64,000 nucleotides of DNA, taken from positions 2,530,001-2,594,000 of the forward strand of contig NZ_CP028918.1 of NCBI RefSeq assembly GCF_003060865.1, read 5' to 3'. Below, piece by piece: positions 30,880-39,482 of this stretch (the first letter of the stretch is position 1; every line of letters starts with the position of its first letter). Under the pieces are notes generated by a model. The model was given only the letters and a program-made list of their open reading frames with translations, had not been told where the DNA came from and did no database searches. The stretch comes from Gemmobacter aquarius. Its GTDB lineage: Bacteria > Pseudomonadota > Alphaproteobacteria > Rhodobacterales > Rhodobacteraceae. The translations under genes and the position numbers were made by a program.

Positions 30880-31338
30880 CGCTATAGAAAGCCGTCCTTT
30901 CCTTCGACCTGCAGTCTACCGCGAACCGGTAATCTCGCGGTAGAACGCCTCATGCACCCATGCGATGAAGGCGGCGTCAGTTGGCGACGCGAGGCGATCC
31001 TCGCGATATCTCCAGTAGATCTCGCGCTGCACGATGACTTGCGCCCGAGCTTCTAGTGCAAAGGCGCGCGTTTCTTCAGCATGTTCTGCTCCTGCCAGCG
31101 ACGCCTAGACGTAGCGCGGGCGAATGTTATGCCCTTAGATCGGGTTCGCGTAGTGACACTTCATGACGCGGAAGAGGTCCACCAACTCGGTGACGCTGTC
31201 TGGATGGAGACCACGGCCGAGAGCATCAGCCGCGCGTTGCTGCTCGACCGCAAGGTCAGCAAGCTTCGCCGGAACCCGTTCTTCGAACAGGCACGGCTCG
31301 ATGCGTCCGGGTGTTTCGATCCCTTTATCGATACTTAA
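30880..31338 (-). pseudogene. Fic family protein, decayed N-terminal part
   Basis: Reading the minus strand from 31338 gives SIDKGIETPGRIEPCLFEER, then LADLAVEQQRAADALGRGLH, VMKCHYANPI, stop (31135-31137), GHNIRPRYV, stop (31105-31107), ASLAGAEHAEET, ALEARAQVIVQREI and AAFIAWVHEAFYREITGSR, stop at 30916; a shift then gives LQVEGKDGFL. This follows the N-terminal region of Fic AMP-transferases (normally NLIEGHNTRPRDIE). The catalytic HPFxDGNGR motif is absent. Both internal stops replace expected Glu codons. Confidence 0.7.
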
Positions 31339-31626
31339 TCTCCTCTAAATCGCTGATCTTTAAATGAAAAACGTGCTGAAACGAAGGAAATCATCGATAT
31401 CTTGTTTCGATCTTCGTGCCCGCACCTGACTGACACCAGCTCGACAAAGCGAAGCTTCCGAAATCAAGCGCCGAAACAGTATCGAAACTGCGTTGACGAC
31501 AGCGCCTTCCCCCGTAATTCTGCGGCACAACAGCCAATTACGGTGAAGTTTCTTGCTCAGATTAACGTCCGTCACAATGTTACAAAACCACACCTAAGTT
31601 ATTGATTTGTTTGATGTATGATGGAA

Positions 31627-31649
31627 TTCAATCCTCTCTTGCAGCACCA
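31627..31649 (+). repeat. att site, right copy
   Basis: An exact 23-bp copy of the tRNA-Thr 3' end, including the CCA, with no tRNA around it. It marks the right junction of the island. The preceding base differs from the tRNA copy (A instead of G), which sets the left limit of identity. Confidence 0.9.
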
Positions 31650-31739
31650 TAAAACCCCTTGATTTCATATAAGCATTTGGTCCTAATGGATTTGTGCCGC
31701 CCCCACTAGTGCATATGGGTGGTGCAGATGAGACATGCC

Positions 31740-31820
31740 ATGCCTAATCCTGAACCGATCAACGGGACGTACTACCTGCGTCTCCATGTCCCCCGCGACA
31801 TTGCAAAGGTAGCGTCGTAG
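31740..31820 (+). pseudogene. second tyrosine integrase, 26-residue stub
   Basis: The reading MPNPEPINGTYYLRLHVPRD, then IAKVAS and a stop, matches the opening of DUF6538-type tyrosine integrases (a G-x-YYLRLxVP motif). It lies 90 bp after the right att copy, the same position and orientation that the island integrase has after the left copy. The rest of the gene is gone. It differs in sequence from the first integrase. Confidence 0.55.
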
Positions 31821-31904
31821 ACGATGCCGAAGACCGTCAGGGCGGGCTAGGTTGTGCGACCTGCGCTGCGGATCGGGGTCATGCGATGGCCTTCGATCGG
31901 CCAG

Positions 31905-32270
31905 TCAAAGGTGGTGTTCGTGACGGGTGCCAATGCGATGCGCGGGCATGTCGCGCAGCGACGGGGCTGGGTGCGCTGGATGCCATGACAAGGCTGCACG
32001 ATGCAAAAAGAGCTTTCGCGCATCTGGCGCGATGAAGGCGTGACGATGATCCTTGTCTCCCATGACCTCGAGGAAGCGATCTTTCCTGCCGACAGAGTGC
32101 TGGTCATGTCGAAGGATTCGCTGGATGCGCCAAGCCTCATCGAGATCGGGCCAAGCCGTCCGCGCGACCGCAGCACAGCGGATTTCGTGGCCCTGCGGCC
32201 AAGGCTGGTGGCCGAGTTCGGGCTGCCACGAGGACGTGGCGGCGCGTGTAGAAGGTCGCCAGACCTGTTG
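31905..32270 (+). pseudogene. ABC transporter ATPase fragment (nitrate/sulfonate/taurine type)
   Basis: GLGALDAMTRLH (D-loop region, ending near 31999) is followed, after one extra base, by MQKELSRIWRDEGVTMILVSHDLEEAI (H-loop, from 32001; quoted motif ILVSHDLEEA), then DRVLVMSK and PSRPRDRSTADFVALR. The single-base shift, a damaged Walker B region (SDGLGALD for DEPLGALD) and loss of the Walker A half show this is a relic. It lies beyond the island, next to the second integrase stub. Confidence 0.6.
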
Positions 32271-32520
32271 CAACGGATGAACCGCATTCGTTCGGGAACG
32301 GCGCGTTGCGAGCGGCCGATACCGCCGCTACGTGCCAAGTCGGTCAACAGCCAGGTGCGAGCCAGACACTGCAGCCTCTGACCGACAAAGACCCAACGAT
32401 GAACGGTTCAGGCGGTATCCGCCGCGCCGCCTGCCCAAAGCTTGCGTGCCAACCAGATACAAAAAGGGTAAATGCGCTCTGGAGAATGGCCACCAGCGGT
32501 AATTTCGCGCTCCTCAAGGT

Positions 32521-33450
32521 TCAATAGGCAATGACGATCACGACTGTATCGGCATATTGCCCCGTCACCGCACGCTGACCGCCAAACACGCGACCATAGA
32601 TCGTCAGGGGTTCGGTTGTCCCGGTTCCGGCACCTATCGCAGTCGAACCGGCAGCCAGCGTCCATGGTGCCGACATTCCGGCGTCGTGAAACAGCCCATA
32701 GGCCAACCCGCCCGCTCCGCTGGTCATCATGCGGCCAGTGGCGGTCGACGACTGGCCGCCGTCCAGACCGATGCTGTAGCCTACGCCATTCGTGCAGGAC
32801 ACCGAAAGCATCGCCGCACTGTCGATGGGGTCGTTGATCGTTCCGGTCGACAGGCCAAAGTCCATCGGGCTTGCAAAGACCGTGCAGCTGGCCGTAACCG
32901 TGGCGCTGACCGTGAAGCCGTTTACGTCGCCTGCCTGTGTGCATCCGCCTTGGCCATAGGAAAAAGCGACATCCGCCGGACCCGTGAACCGGCTGACATA
33001 GTTGCCCGCAGTTGCCATCGCACCGCTGTCGGTGATTTCGGCATAGACAAGCGGGTCGACCGTTCCGGCCCCGGTGGCATCCAGCTCCAGATCGCGCTCC
33101 AGCCGGTCGATAAGCTGCCCCCCCGCCGAGGCTGCAGCACCCTGTGTCAACTGGTAGCCGAGCCTGTCCATCTGCGCCCCCTGCAAGAAGCGCGGCGACA
33201 GGCCGCTTGACCCCCCGCCACTGCCCGCGCCGATATGTAGGCAAGTCTGCACGGTGGCCCCCGGTTCGCCGCCCGAACAGGATACCAGCGCCGTACCGAA
33301 GGTGGTGTTGTCGAACCCGTCGCGCAACGAGACCTGCCCGAGGACCAGCGGGTCGATAGCGACGCTGCACAGCAAAGCCGCCTGTGCGGCTGCGGCACCG
33401 CACGAACACACCGCCACCACCGACGCGCCAAGATAGCCATGCACCGTCAT
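32521..33450 (-). CDS. two-domain spore coat U protein, CsuE-like pilus tip
   Basis: A 309-residue secreted protein. A signal peptide (MTVHGYLGASVVAVCSCGAA) is followed by two SCPU domains: one from LLCSVAIDPLVLGQVSL with its own Cys pair, and a second from SCTVFASPMDFGLSTGTIND ending VTGQYADTVVIVIAY, the donor-strand-like end. In Acinetobacter the csu operon ends with such a two-domain tip adhesin (CsuE). The start overlaps the usher stop by 4 bp. This is the last gene of the pilus operon. Confidence 0.82.
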   Translation of the reverse strand: MTVHGYLGASVVAVCSCGAAAAQAALLCSVAIDPLVLGQVSLRDGFDNTTFGTALVSCSGGEPGATVQTCLHIGAGSGGGSSGLSPRFLQGAQMDRLGYQLTQGAAASAGGQLIDRLERDLELDATGAGTVDPLVYAEITDSGAMATAGNYVSRFTGPADVAFSYGQGGCTQAGDVNGFTVSATVTASCTVFASPMDFGLSTGTINDPIDSAAMLSVSCTNGVGYSIGLDGGQSSTATGRMMTSGAGGLAYGLFHDAGMSAPWTLAAGSTAIGAGTGTTEPLTIYGRVFGGQRAVTGQYADTVVIVIAY

Positions 33451-35864
33451 TCGCACAGCACCGGATCGATCACGACCTGCTCTCCGTCGGGATCGGGCGC
33501 ATAGGCAAAGCGCGCATGGCACGCACCGGATGCCGTCGTGGCGGTCAGGTCGTTTCGCGGTTTCAACCCCTCGATCCAGACCTCGCCATCATACCCGACC
33601 GGCACACTGTCCCCCCCGCGCAGGCTGACCGATGTTCCGACCGGCAGGAACGCACCCGCAGCGTCGCGCAGCACGACAAGGGCCGACATGTCCGTGCCGC
33701 CGCCAAAGGAAAGCGAAACGCCAGACTGCCGCATCGGCACGACATCCATCGCGGTCGCGTTTACCCAAGCCGTGGGCGGCAGGGTCAGCGGATCGATGGA
33801 CAGCCGGTTTACCTGATAGGATCGCAGATCACCGACCAGCGCCTTGCCGTTGCGACCTGTGACGGCGACGGGCCGGTTGTTCAGGCTGACCGGAATGCCG
33901 GGTACCCCGACATCGACGATCGCAAGGCCATCGGCGATCCTGCGTGCCGCAAAGACGCCGCCGCCACCCAGAACGACGGACCCCGTCGCCGTACCCTTCG
34001 CCGAAACCGCGCTGTTTTGGTTCCGCAAGGTCAGCTCGCTGCGCGCGTAGCGTCCCTGATGCGTCACCCCGAAGGAAGCGCTTCTTGCCGACTGCCGGTC
34101 GTAAACCGCAAGACGATAGCCCAGATCTCCGACCTCCTGTCCGGCATGGCGCGACAGATTGGCCTGATTTTCCAGCCCCCGTGGCGTAAGTCCCGTCTGG
34201 ATGTCCACGCGGCGATCCGCGCCAAAGGGGAAAGACAAACCGACCGTCAGACCGGAATTCGACCTGTCGGACAAATCGAGAAAGGTGTTGATCCGGACCG
34301 ATCCCCCGTCAGACCCGATGGATCGCGCATAAGAGGCTGACAAGACTACGGCTTCCCCGGCCTGCCGTTTCGTCTGGACCAGTGAAAGGCTAGCAAAGCC
34401 CGTGCCGGACCCGAGCGGCACCGACAGCGAAAGCGCCCGCTCCAGATCGGCTGCGCGGTAGCCGGTCGGATCGTCTGTACCCCCCTGCCGTTCCGACAGA
34501 TATGAGCCGAGGTCCAGAAATCCCCCTAAACGCCGCCGTTCGGTTGCGCGGATATCGACCCCGGCCACCCTTGTGCGCAGGGCCACGGCGACCAGTTGCC
34601 CGCCGGACAGGTCGGTCTGGCTTTGCGCGACCGACAGGCCCAGTTCGGCACGATCGAACACCGCCATATCCACCCCCGCCCCGACCAGCAAAAGATCAGA
34701 CGCCGCTGCGACATGCCCCCCGACGGTCATCCAGTCGCTTATCCCGTAGCGCAGGCTGGCCGACCCGATGCGCTCGGACCCGTAATCGAGGTTCGTCCGG
34801 CCATAGTCCTCACGTGGAAAGCCGATTTGCAGCGCGTAATCCGCGACACCCTTTCGCAGCAGGTTCCGGGTGGAAAAGAACGGCACGCGGTTGACGTATT
34901 CCCGACCGGACGCGTCACGCAGCACAAAGACTGCCTCTCCCTGCGGTGTCACCATGGGCAGGTCGCCCAGCACGAAAGGCCCGGCATCGACCTTGCCCGA
35001 CCAGGCCTTTACGTTGTTGACAAACACATCCAGCGCCGACGGCAACACCGCCACGCCGGAATAGGACAGTTGCGGATCGGTCAGAAACGACGGATCAAGC
35101 GAAAAGTCGCGCCGCACCTGAACCCCGGCCATCCGCAGCGCCGAACTCCAGCTTGGCCCAGCCGACACGAAATCTCCCAATGTCAGCATCAGCATCCGGC
35201 TGCGGGCGACATGGACAAAGCGCGTGTCATGGCGCGTCCATGCGACCCCGGCATCCGCATCCGCATCCGCATCCGCATCCGGCCTGCTGGCCGCCCCCGT
35301 GACCGACAAGACCCCGATTGGCGAATAGGCCCGCAACTCAAGACCGGCATAAAGCGAGCCGACGCGCATTCCCTCGGCGGCGATGTCGTCACCCAGACCG
35401 GCGGCGAGCTGGTAATTGAGCACCATTCCCCAGCCCGACCCGGCAACAGGCGCCTCTTGGGGCGGATGGGCCAAAAGCACACGCGGCACCAACATGGCCG
35501 TGGGCACGTCGATCTCTATGGTCTGGCGCGCCGCGTCATAGACCGGGGTCGTCAGCTCCGACAGACGGATCTGGCGTCCCATGCTTGCCGGAACCTCGAT
35601 TCCGGCATCCGCCAGATCGGCACGCGAAGCCGACAACGCCCCGGTGGCCTTCACAAGCGTAAACGTGCAGATGACGCCCGTATCGCGGCCATTCAGCATA
35701 ACCAGAAGCTCGAGCTGCTCGGTCTCCTCCATGCCTATGACCGTGCCGAAGGTCTCGTCAAACGACTGCGCTGCGACGGGGCGCGCACAGGATATGATGC
35801 CGATCATCACTGCAAACGCGGCCCGAGTCTGCCCTGCATACCTCCGGTCCAGCCATGCGATCAC
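33447..35864 (-). CDS. archaic (Csu-type) fimbrial usher
   Basis: An 805-residue outer-membrane protein. The GTG at 35864 has GGAG eight bases upstream and gives a signal peptide ending ARPVAAQS. The usher N-domain (about 30-130), a beta-barrel with LTLGDFVSAGPSWSSALRMAG-type strands, a plug and a C-terminal domain ending GEQVVIDPVLCE are all present at the length of the CsuD family. It assembles and secretes the pilus. An in-frame hexanucleotide repeat encodes (Asp-Ala)5 near residue 200. Confidence 0.85.
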   Translation of the reverse strand: MIAWLDRRYAGQTRAAFAVMIGIISCARPVAAQSFDETFGTVIGMEETEQLELLVMLNGRDTGVICTFTLVKATGALSASRADLADAGIEVPASMGRQIRLSELTTPVYDAARQTIEIDVPTAMLVPRVLLAHPPQEAPVAGSGWGMVLNYQLAAGLGDDIAAEGMRVGSLYAGLELRAYSPIGVLSVTGAASRPDADADADADAGVAWTRHDTRFVHVARSRMLMLTLGDFVSAGPSWSSALRMAGVQVRRDFSLDPSFLTDPQLSYSGVAVLPSALDVFVNNVKAWSGKVDAGPFVLGDLPMVTPQGEAVFVLRDASGREYVNRVPFFSTRNLLRKGVADYALQIGFPREDYGRTNLDYGSERIGSASLRYGISDWMTVGGHVAAASDLLLVGAGVDMAVFDRAELGLSVAQSQTDLSGGQLVAVALRTRVAGVDIRATERRRLGGFLDLGSYLSERQGGTDDPTGYRAADLERALSLSVPLGSGTGFASLSLVQTKRQAGEAVVLSASYARSIGSDGGSVRINTFLDLSDRSNSGLTVGLSFPFGADRRVDIQTGLTPRGLENQANLSRHAGQEVGDLGYRLAVYDRQSARSASFGVTHQGRYARSELTLRNQNSAVSAKGTATGSVVLGGGGVFAARRIADGLAIVDVGVPGIPVSLNNRPVAVTGRNGKALVGDLRSYQVNRLSIDPLTLPPTAWVNATAMDVVPMRQSGVSLSFGGGTDMSALVVLRDAAGAFLPVGTSVSLRGGDSVPVGYDGEVWIEGLKPRNDLTATTASGACHARFAYAPDPDGEQVVIDPVLCE
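35251..35280. repeat. hexanucleotide repeat (GCATCC)5 in the usher gene
   Basis: Five perfect tandem copies of GCATCC, encoding alternating Asp-Ala on the minus strand. The unit is a multiple of three, so slippage would change loop length without breaking the frame. Confidence 0.9.
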
Positions 35865-35922
35865 TTGATCTTTCTCCAAAAGAGGCCGCCGCAAAGCCTG
35901 CAGCGGCCCTTTGTTTCAAAGT

Positions 35923-36354
35923 TCAGGGCGCTCCACCAAAACAAAGCGGGACAGATTGGCGCACCGTGAAAGCCACTTGCGGTTCACTGCCTGCCGGCTT
36001 TGGCAGCTTGTCGATCAGCACGCGGTAACACTCCTCGCCACGCACCGGCTTCTTCGACTTTCGCACCAGCCGGATCGTGATTTCCTGATTGCCCTTCATC
36101 CGCATGGATGGCGGGCTTGCCGTGACATCCCGCGTCGGCTCAAGCTCGTTGCGGCCGTTCTCGTTATGCCATCGCATCACTCGAACCTGACCATCCGAAA
36201 CCCCGGACCCGGACGACATCACCGTCAAAGTCGCGACGCGCTCTGTTGCCGGAACGCGCAATCGTGTCGGACTGACGCTGAATTCGTCTGCTGCCGCGAC
36301 TGTGGCCGCTGCCAGCGTCAGGACCAGTACCATGCGGGCGATGAGGTGTCTCAA
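35923..36354 (-). CDS. periplasmic pilus chaperone, N-terminal domain only
   Basis: A 143-residue protein. A signal peptide (MRHLIARMVLVLTLAAATVA) is followed by the first immunoglobulin-like domain of PapD/CsuC-type chaperones: FSVSPTRLRVPATERVATL, then EITIRLVRKSKKPVRGEECYRV with the subunit-anchoring basic residues, and QVAFTVRQSVPLCFGG (the G1 strand). It stops right there, where relatives continue for another 90-100 residues with the second domain. Only 58 bp separate it from the usher start. The chaperone therefore looks halved. Confidence 0.8.
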   Translation of the reverse strand: MRHLIARMVLVLTLAAATVAAADEFSVSPTRLRVPATERVATLTVMSSGSGVSDGQVRVMRWHNENGRNELEPTRDVTASPPSMRMKGNQEITIRLVRKSKKPVRGEECYRVLIDKLPKPAGSEPQVAFTVRQSVPLCFGGAP

Positions 36355-36839
36355 TTGGTATAAGTCACCGTCATGACCACCGAATCCGAATAGCTGCCGA
36401 TTGTCGCGCTTTCCGGAACCGTCGTGGTTGCAAAAAGCGCGGCCGAATACGTCGAGTCGGCATTGTCGGTCAACGGCATGCCCGTGTCGGTGACAATCGC
36501 CGTGGCCCCCGAGGTCAGGGTATAGGCAAGGAACTCGGCACCCGTCGACAGCTTCATCCGCCGCGGCACGACACCCGCCAAGGCATTGCTCCCCACCCCG
36601 ATGGTGATCGTCGGAGCGGTCGACCCCGCATTACAGGTGACCGTGATCGTCGCCGGATCGCTTTGAATGGGCGTCCCGAAGGTATCGGTCGGAAAACTGA
36701 GTGTCCCCGAAGCAACCGTGCAGGTCTGAACAACATTCAGATTGACAGCCAAGGTGTTGGTGGCCGTGTCGGCGAAACTGGGCGAGACGAAAGCAAAAGC
36801 CACAAATATCCCCAAGGGGAAGCGCAATCGGACAGACAT
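36351..36839 (-). CDS. spore coat U domain pilin, CsuA/B-like
   Basis: A 162-residue secreted protein. A signal peptide (MSVRLRFPLGIFVAFAFVSP) and one SCPU domain with VVQTCTVASGTLSF and ITVTCNAGSTAP (Cys pair), ending ESATIGSYSDSVVMTVTYTN, the conserved C-terminal strand. This is the major subunit type of archaic chaperone-usher pili. It is the first gene of the operon and overlaps the chaperone start by 4 bp. Confidence 0.88.
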   Translation of the reverse strand: MSVRLRFPLGIFVAFAFVSPSFADTATNTLAVNLNVVQTCTVASGTLSFPTDTFGTPIQSDPATITVTCNAGSTAPTITIGVGSNALAGVVPRRMKLSTGAEFLAYTLTSGATAIVTDTGMPLTDNADSTYSAALFATTTVPESATIGSYSDSVVMTVTYTN

Positions 36840-37228
36840 GTCGGTACTTTCTGTGCCAAGGGCGGGCTGCCCTCGCGGTATCGCAAAGAAATCGATGCGA
36901 GCGTCAGACGATGCGCCCTGTCACGGTCTATGTCAAACTTTGCGGCCCCCTACCGAGGAATGGATGCCGCTCTATGCTCCAAAGCATGTTCCGCGCATTT
37001 TTCGCATCACCAATCGATACTTCCGATCCTTCGGCCATCGAATGAGGCCGGAAACCCCTGCCTCGAACGGTCCGGTTTGCGGGGATCGGATCAGGCCCGA
37101 ACCGCGCCACCATTCCCCAAAACGCCCGGCCCGCCCGGGCCCCGCGCATTTCGCGCGACCAGATCCGCCCGCCTGCGCTAGACTGCCCGCGAACCGCAAA
37201 GCCATCACATCCCGGCCAACAGCACGCC
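36840..37228. other. gene-free stretch upstream of the pilus operon
   Basis: Intergenic between two divergent transcription units. It should hold the pilus operon promoter (minus) and that of the MmcQ-like gene (plus). No operator or terminator is recognised. Readings across it in several frames are low-complexity and unconvincing. Confidence 0.5.
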
Positions 37229-37546
37229 ATGCCAGACCCCGCCACCTTCCGCACCCTCGCCCTCTCTTGCGAGGGCACGACCGAAGCCCTGCATTTCGAC
37301 AGGCGCGCCTTTCGCCGGCGGGTCATCTTCGCCACATTGGCACCGGATGGCGCCTCGGCCAACCTGCGCCTCGCGCCAGACCAGCAAGCGCACTGGTGCA
37401 GCCTCTTGCCGCACGCCCTCCGACCCGTCCCGAACAACTGGGGCGCGCGCGGCTGGACAACGCTCGACCTCACCACACTCGACGCAGCCGAGGCCGCCCT
37501 TCTGCTCCGCCTCGCATGGCAAGGCGCAGGCGGCAAAAGCCCCTAG
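37229..37546 (+). CDS. MmcQ/YjbR family protein
   Basis: A 105-residue protein starting MPDPATFRTLALSCEGTTEA. RRAFRRRVIFATLAPDG and AHWCSLLPHALRPVPNNWGARGWTTLDL (quoted in part: VPNNWGARGWTTL) are the family's signatures. The CyaY-like fold is thought to bind DNA, but the role is unclear. It ends in a 4-bp tail-to-tail overlap with rlmB. Confidence 0.88.
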   Translation: MPDPATFRTLALSCEGTTEALHFDRRAFRRRVIFATLAPDGASANLRLAPDQQAHWCSLLPHALRPVPNNWGARGWTTLDLTTLDAAEAALLLRLAWQGAGGKSP

Positions 37547-38319
37547 CGCACCGAAGCGGCGTAAAGCCCCACCGCCGCCGCGTTCGACACGTTCAGCGAC
37601 CCGAACTCGCCCGCGAACGGTATCCGCGCCACCACATCACAGGTCTCGCGCGTGCGGTCGCGCAGGCCCGGCCCCTCGGCCCCCAGAACCAGCGCCACCG
37701 CACGGCTGCCCGCGCCCGCCAAGGCATCCGCCAGCTCGACCGTCCCGTCGCCGTCCAGCCCGATCAGCACATAGCCCATCTCGCGCAACTCGCCCATCGC
37801 ATCGGCAAGGTTCGTGACCCGAAGATAGGGCTGCCGCTCCAGCGCCCCGCTCGCCGTCTTGGCAAGCGCCCCGGTTTCCGGTGCCGAATGGTGGCGCGGG
37901 GCAATCACCGCCCGCGCCCCGAACACCTCGGCCGACCGCAGCACGGCCCCCACGTTATGCGGATCGGTCACACGGTCCAGACAGACGACCAAAGGCTTGC
38001 CCGCCCCCGAAATCGCCACATCGGCCAGCTTGCCCCAGTTCAACGGCCGCGCCTCGAGTGCGGCACCCTGATGCACCGACCCCTCGTCGATCGGCACGTC
38101 GAAGCGGCGCGGATCGGCAATCTCCGGCTCCATGCCACTTTCGGCAATCGCCTCGGCCAGCCGGTCCGCCGCGTTGCGCGTGACGACCAGCCGCAGCTTT
38201 TCCCGCGCGGGGTTCACCAGCGCATCGCGCACCGCGTGAATGCCGAACAGCCAGACGGTTTCCCGCGCCTCGGCCCGCCGTCCGCGTTCCTTGTCCACCA
38301 CCCATGTCGGTTTCTTCAT
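37543..38319 (-). CDS. rlmB: 23S rRNA (guanosine-2'-O)-methyltransferase RlmB (G2251)
   Basis: A 258-residue SpoU-class enzyme starting MKKPTWVVDKERGRRAEARE. WLFGIHAVRDAL opens the substrate-binding domain. The SPOUT motifs are DPHNVGAVLRSAEVFGA, LVLGAEGPGLRDRTRE and IPFAGEFGSLNVSNAAAV, whose trefoil knot binds S-adenosylmethionine. Longer readings on this strand run into a repeat-rich region and are rejected. The nearby tRNA-Tyr gene is a common neighbour. Confidence 0.95.
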   Translation of the reverse strand: MKKPTWVVDKERGRRAEARETVWLFGIHAVRDALVNPAREKLRLVVTRNAADRLAEAIAESGMEPEIADPRRFDVPIDEGSVHQGAALEARPLNWGKLADVAISGAGKPLVVCLDRVTDPHNVGAVLRSAEVFGARAVIAPRHHSAPETGALAKTASGALERQPYLRVTNLADAMGELREMGYVLIGLDGDGTVELADALAGAGSRAVALVLGAEGPGLRDRTRETCDVVARIPFAGEFGSLNVSNAAAVGLYAASVR

Positions 38320-39482
38320 CACACGGCCTCCGGCATAATCATCCCCCCTTCCATGCCCGCACCCGCCTCTCCGATGCAAGCCGCTTTTCCCGCGCAACGC
38401 CCCTGCCGCCCGCATCCCGCGCAGGCCGCCCCTCTCGCAAACCCGGACCCCAAGCTCCGCCCAAGCGCAGCGCAAGCCGCCTCGGCATCCTGCGCGCAAC
38501 CCCGACCCCAAGGCCCAAACGCAAAGCGCATCCCTGCCCAACCCCACCGCCCGCGCCCGCTGCGAAAGCCCGCGCCGCCGCCCCGTCGCGAAAATCCGAC
38601 CCCATCGCCCGACCAGAAAGCCAAACGCGCGCCGCCGGTCCGGCCCGTACCCCACCAGGCAGCCCCACTCGCAAACCCGTCTCCAGAACCGGATGACCGT
38701 CTCGAAAATCCACCCCGCCTCGGCATCCCTGCCCAACCCCACCGCCCGCGCGCGCCCCGAAAGCCCGCGCCGCCGGTCCGGCCCGTACCCCACCAGGCAG
38801 CCCCACTCGCAAACCCGTCTCCAGAACCGGATGACCGTCCCGAAAATCCACCCCGCCTCGGCATCCCTGCCCAACCCCACCGCCCGCGCCCGCCCTCGCG
38901 CTAGGCCTGACACCACACCCAAGCGCGCCCCACCCTCTCGCCCGCGCCATTTACGCAGGCCAATCTCCCAAAGCCCCGATCAAAGAAGCGATGCGCGCGC
39001 CCAGCGCCATCCGCGCCTCGCAAAGGCACCCGATTTACGAATCATACCCCCAAAGCCAGACACCCCACCCAAACGCAGCGCGCCCCGCCAAGCCGCCCTG
39101 GTTGCGGGCCGATTGCCCAAAGCCCAACGCAAAGCGCATCCCTGCCCAACCCCACCTCGCACAGCCGATCAGGCAGCTCCTCGCGCAAAGGCATTGCCAA
39201 AACCACACGCCCCTCCCGAAAGCCCCCGCCCCCACCCCCGCCCACCGCCTCGCACCCCGTCGCGGAAAGCCGACCCCACCGGCCACCCCGCCCCCTCGCA
39301 AGCCTGCCAAAGCGCCGCCCGTCCCGCCCTCGGCACCCGTCGCGCAGCCGCGACCCGAAAGCCCGACCGCAGACCGAAACGCGCCATCATCCCGCCCCGC
39401 CACCCCGCCCCGAAACCCGCCCGATTTCCCCGCTTTCCGCCTTGACGCCCCTTTCCCCCTCGGCTATCCCCCGCCTCGCGTC
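38320..39482. other. 1.2-kb C-rich, repeat-containing spacer
   Basis: Long readings exist in several frames of both strands, all low-complexity Pro/Arg/Ala or Gly/Arg, with none resembling a known protein. The plus strand is strongly C-rich and G-poor. Besides the 138-bp tandem repeat at 38631-38890, a CATCCCTGCCCAACCCCA block recurs at 38529, 38724, 38862 and 39137. I regard the region as non-coding. Confidence 0.6.
38631..38890. repeat. 138-bp direct repeat, two near-identical copies
   Basis: Copy 1 (38631-38768) and copy 2 (38769-about 38890) both begin GCCGCCGGTCCGGCCCGTAC and differ at about one position over 120 bp. The unit is 46 codons, so all frames stay open across it. A more diverged copy lies around 38515-38610. 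Confidence 0.85.

Noticed and set aside
31360..31593. A 77-codon minus-strand reading near the right att site
   Set aside because: No recognisable features or ribosome-binding site, and it lies in AT-rich junction DNA.
36742..38904. A 720-codon plus-strand reading across the rlmB region
   Set aside because: It is antisense to rlmB for most of its length and otherwise Pro/Arg low-complexity sequence from the C-rich spacer.
38320..38922. An N-terminal extension of rlmB by 200 residues of Gly/Arg-rich repeats
   Set aside because: The RlmB family begins at MKKPTW near 38319; the extension is the 138-bp repeat in translation.
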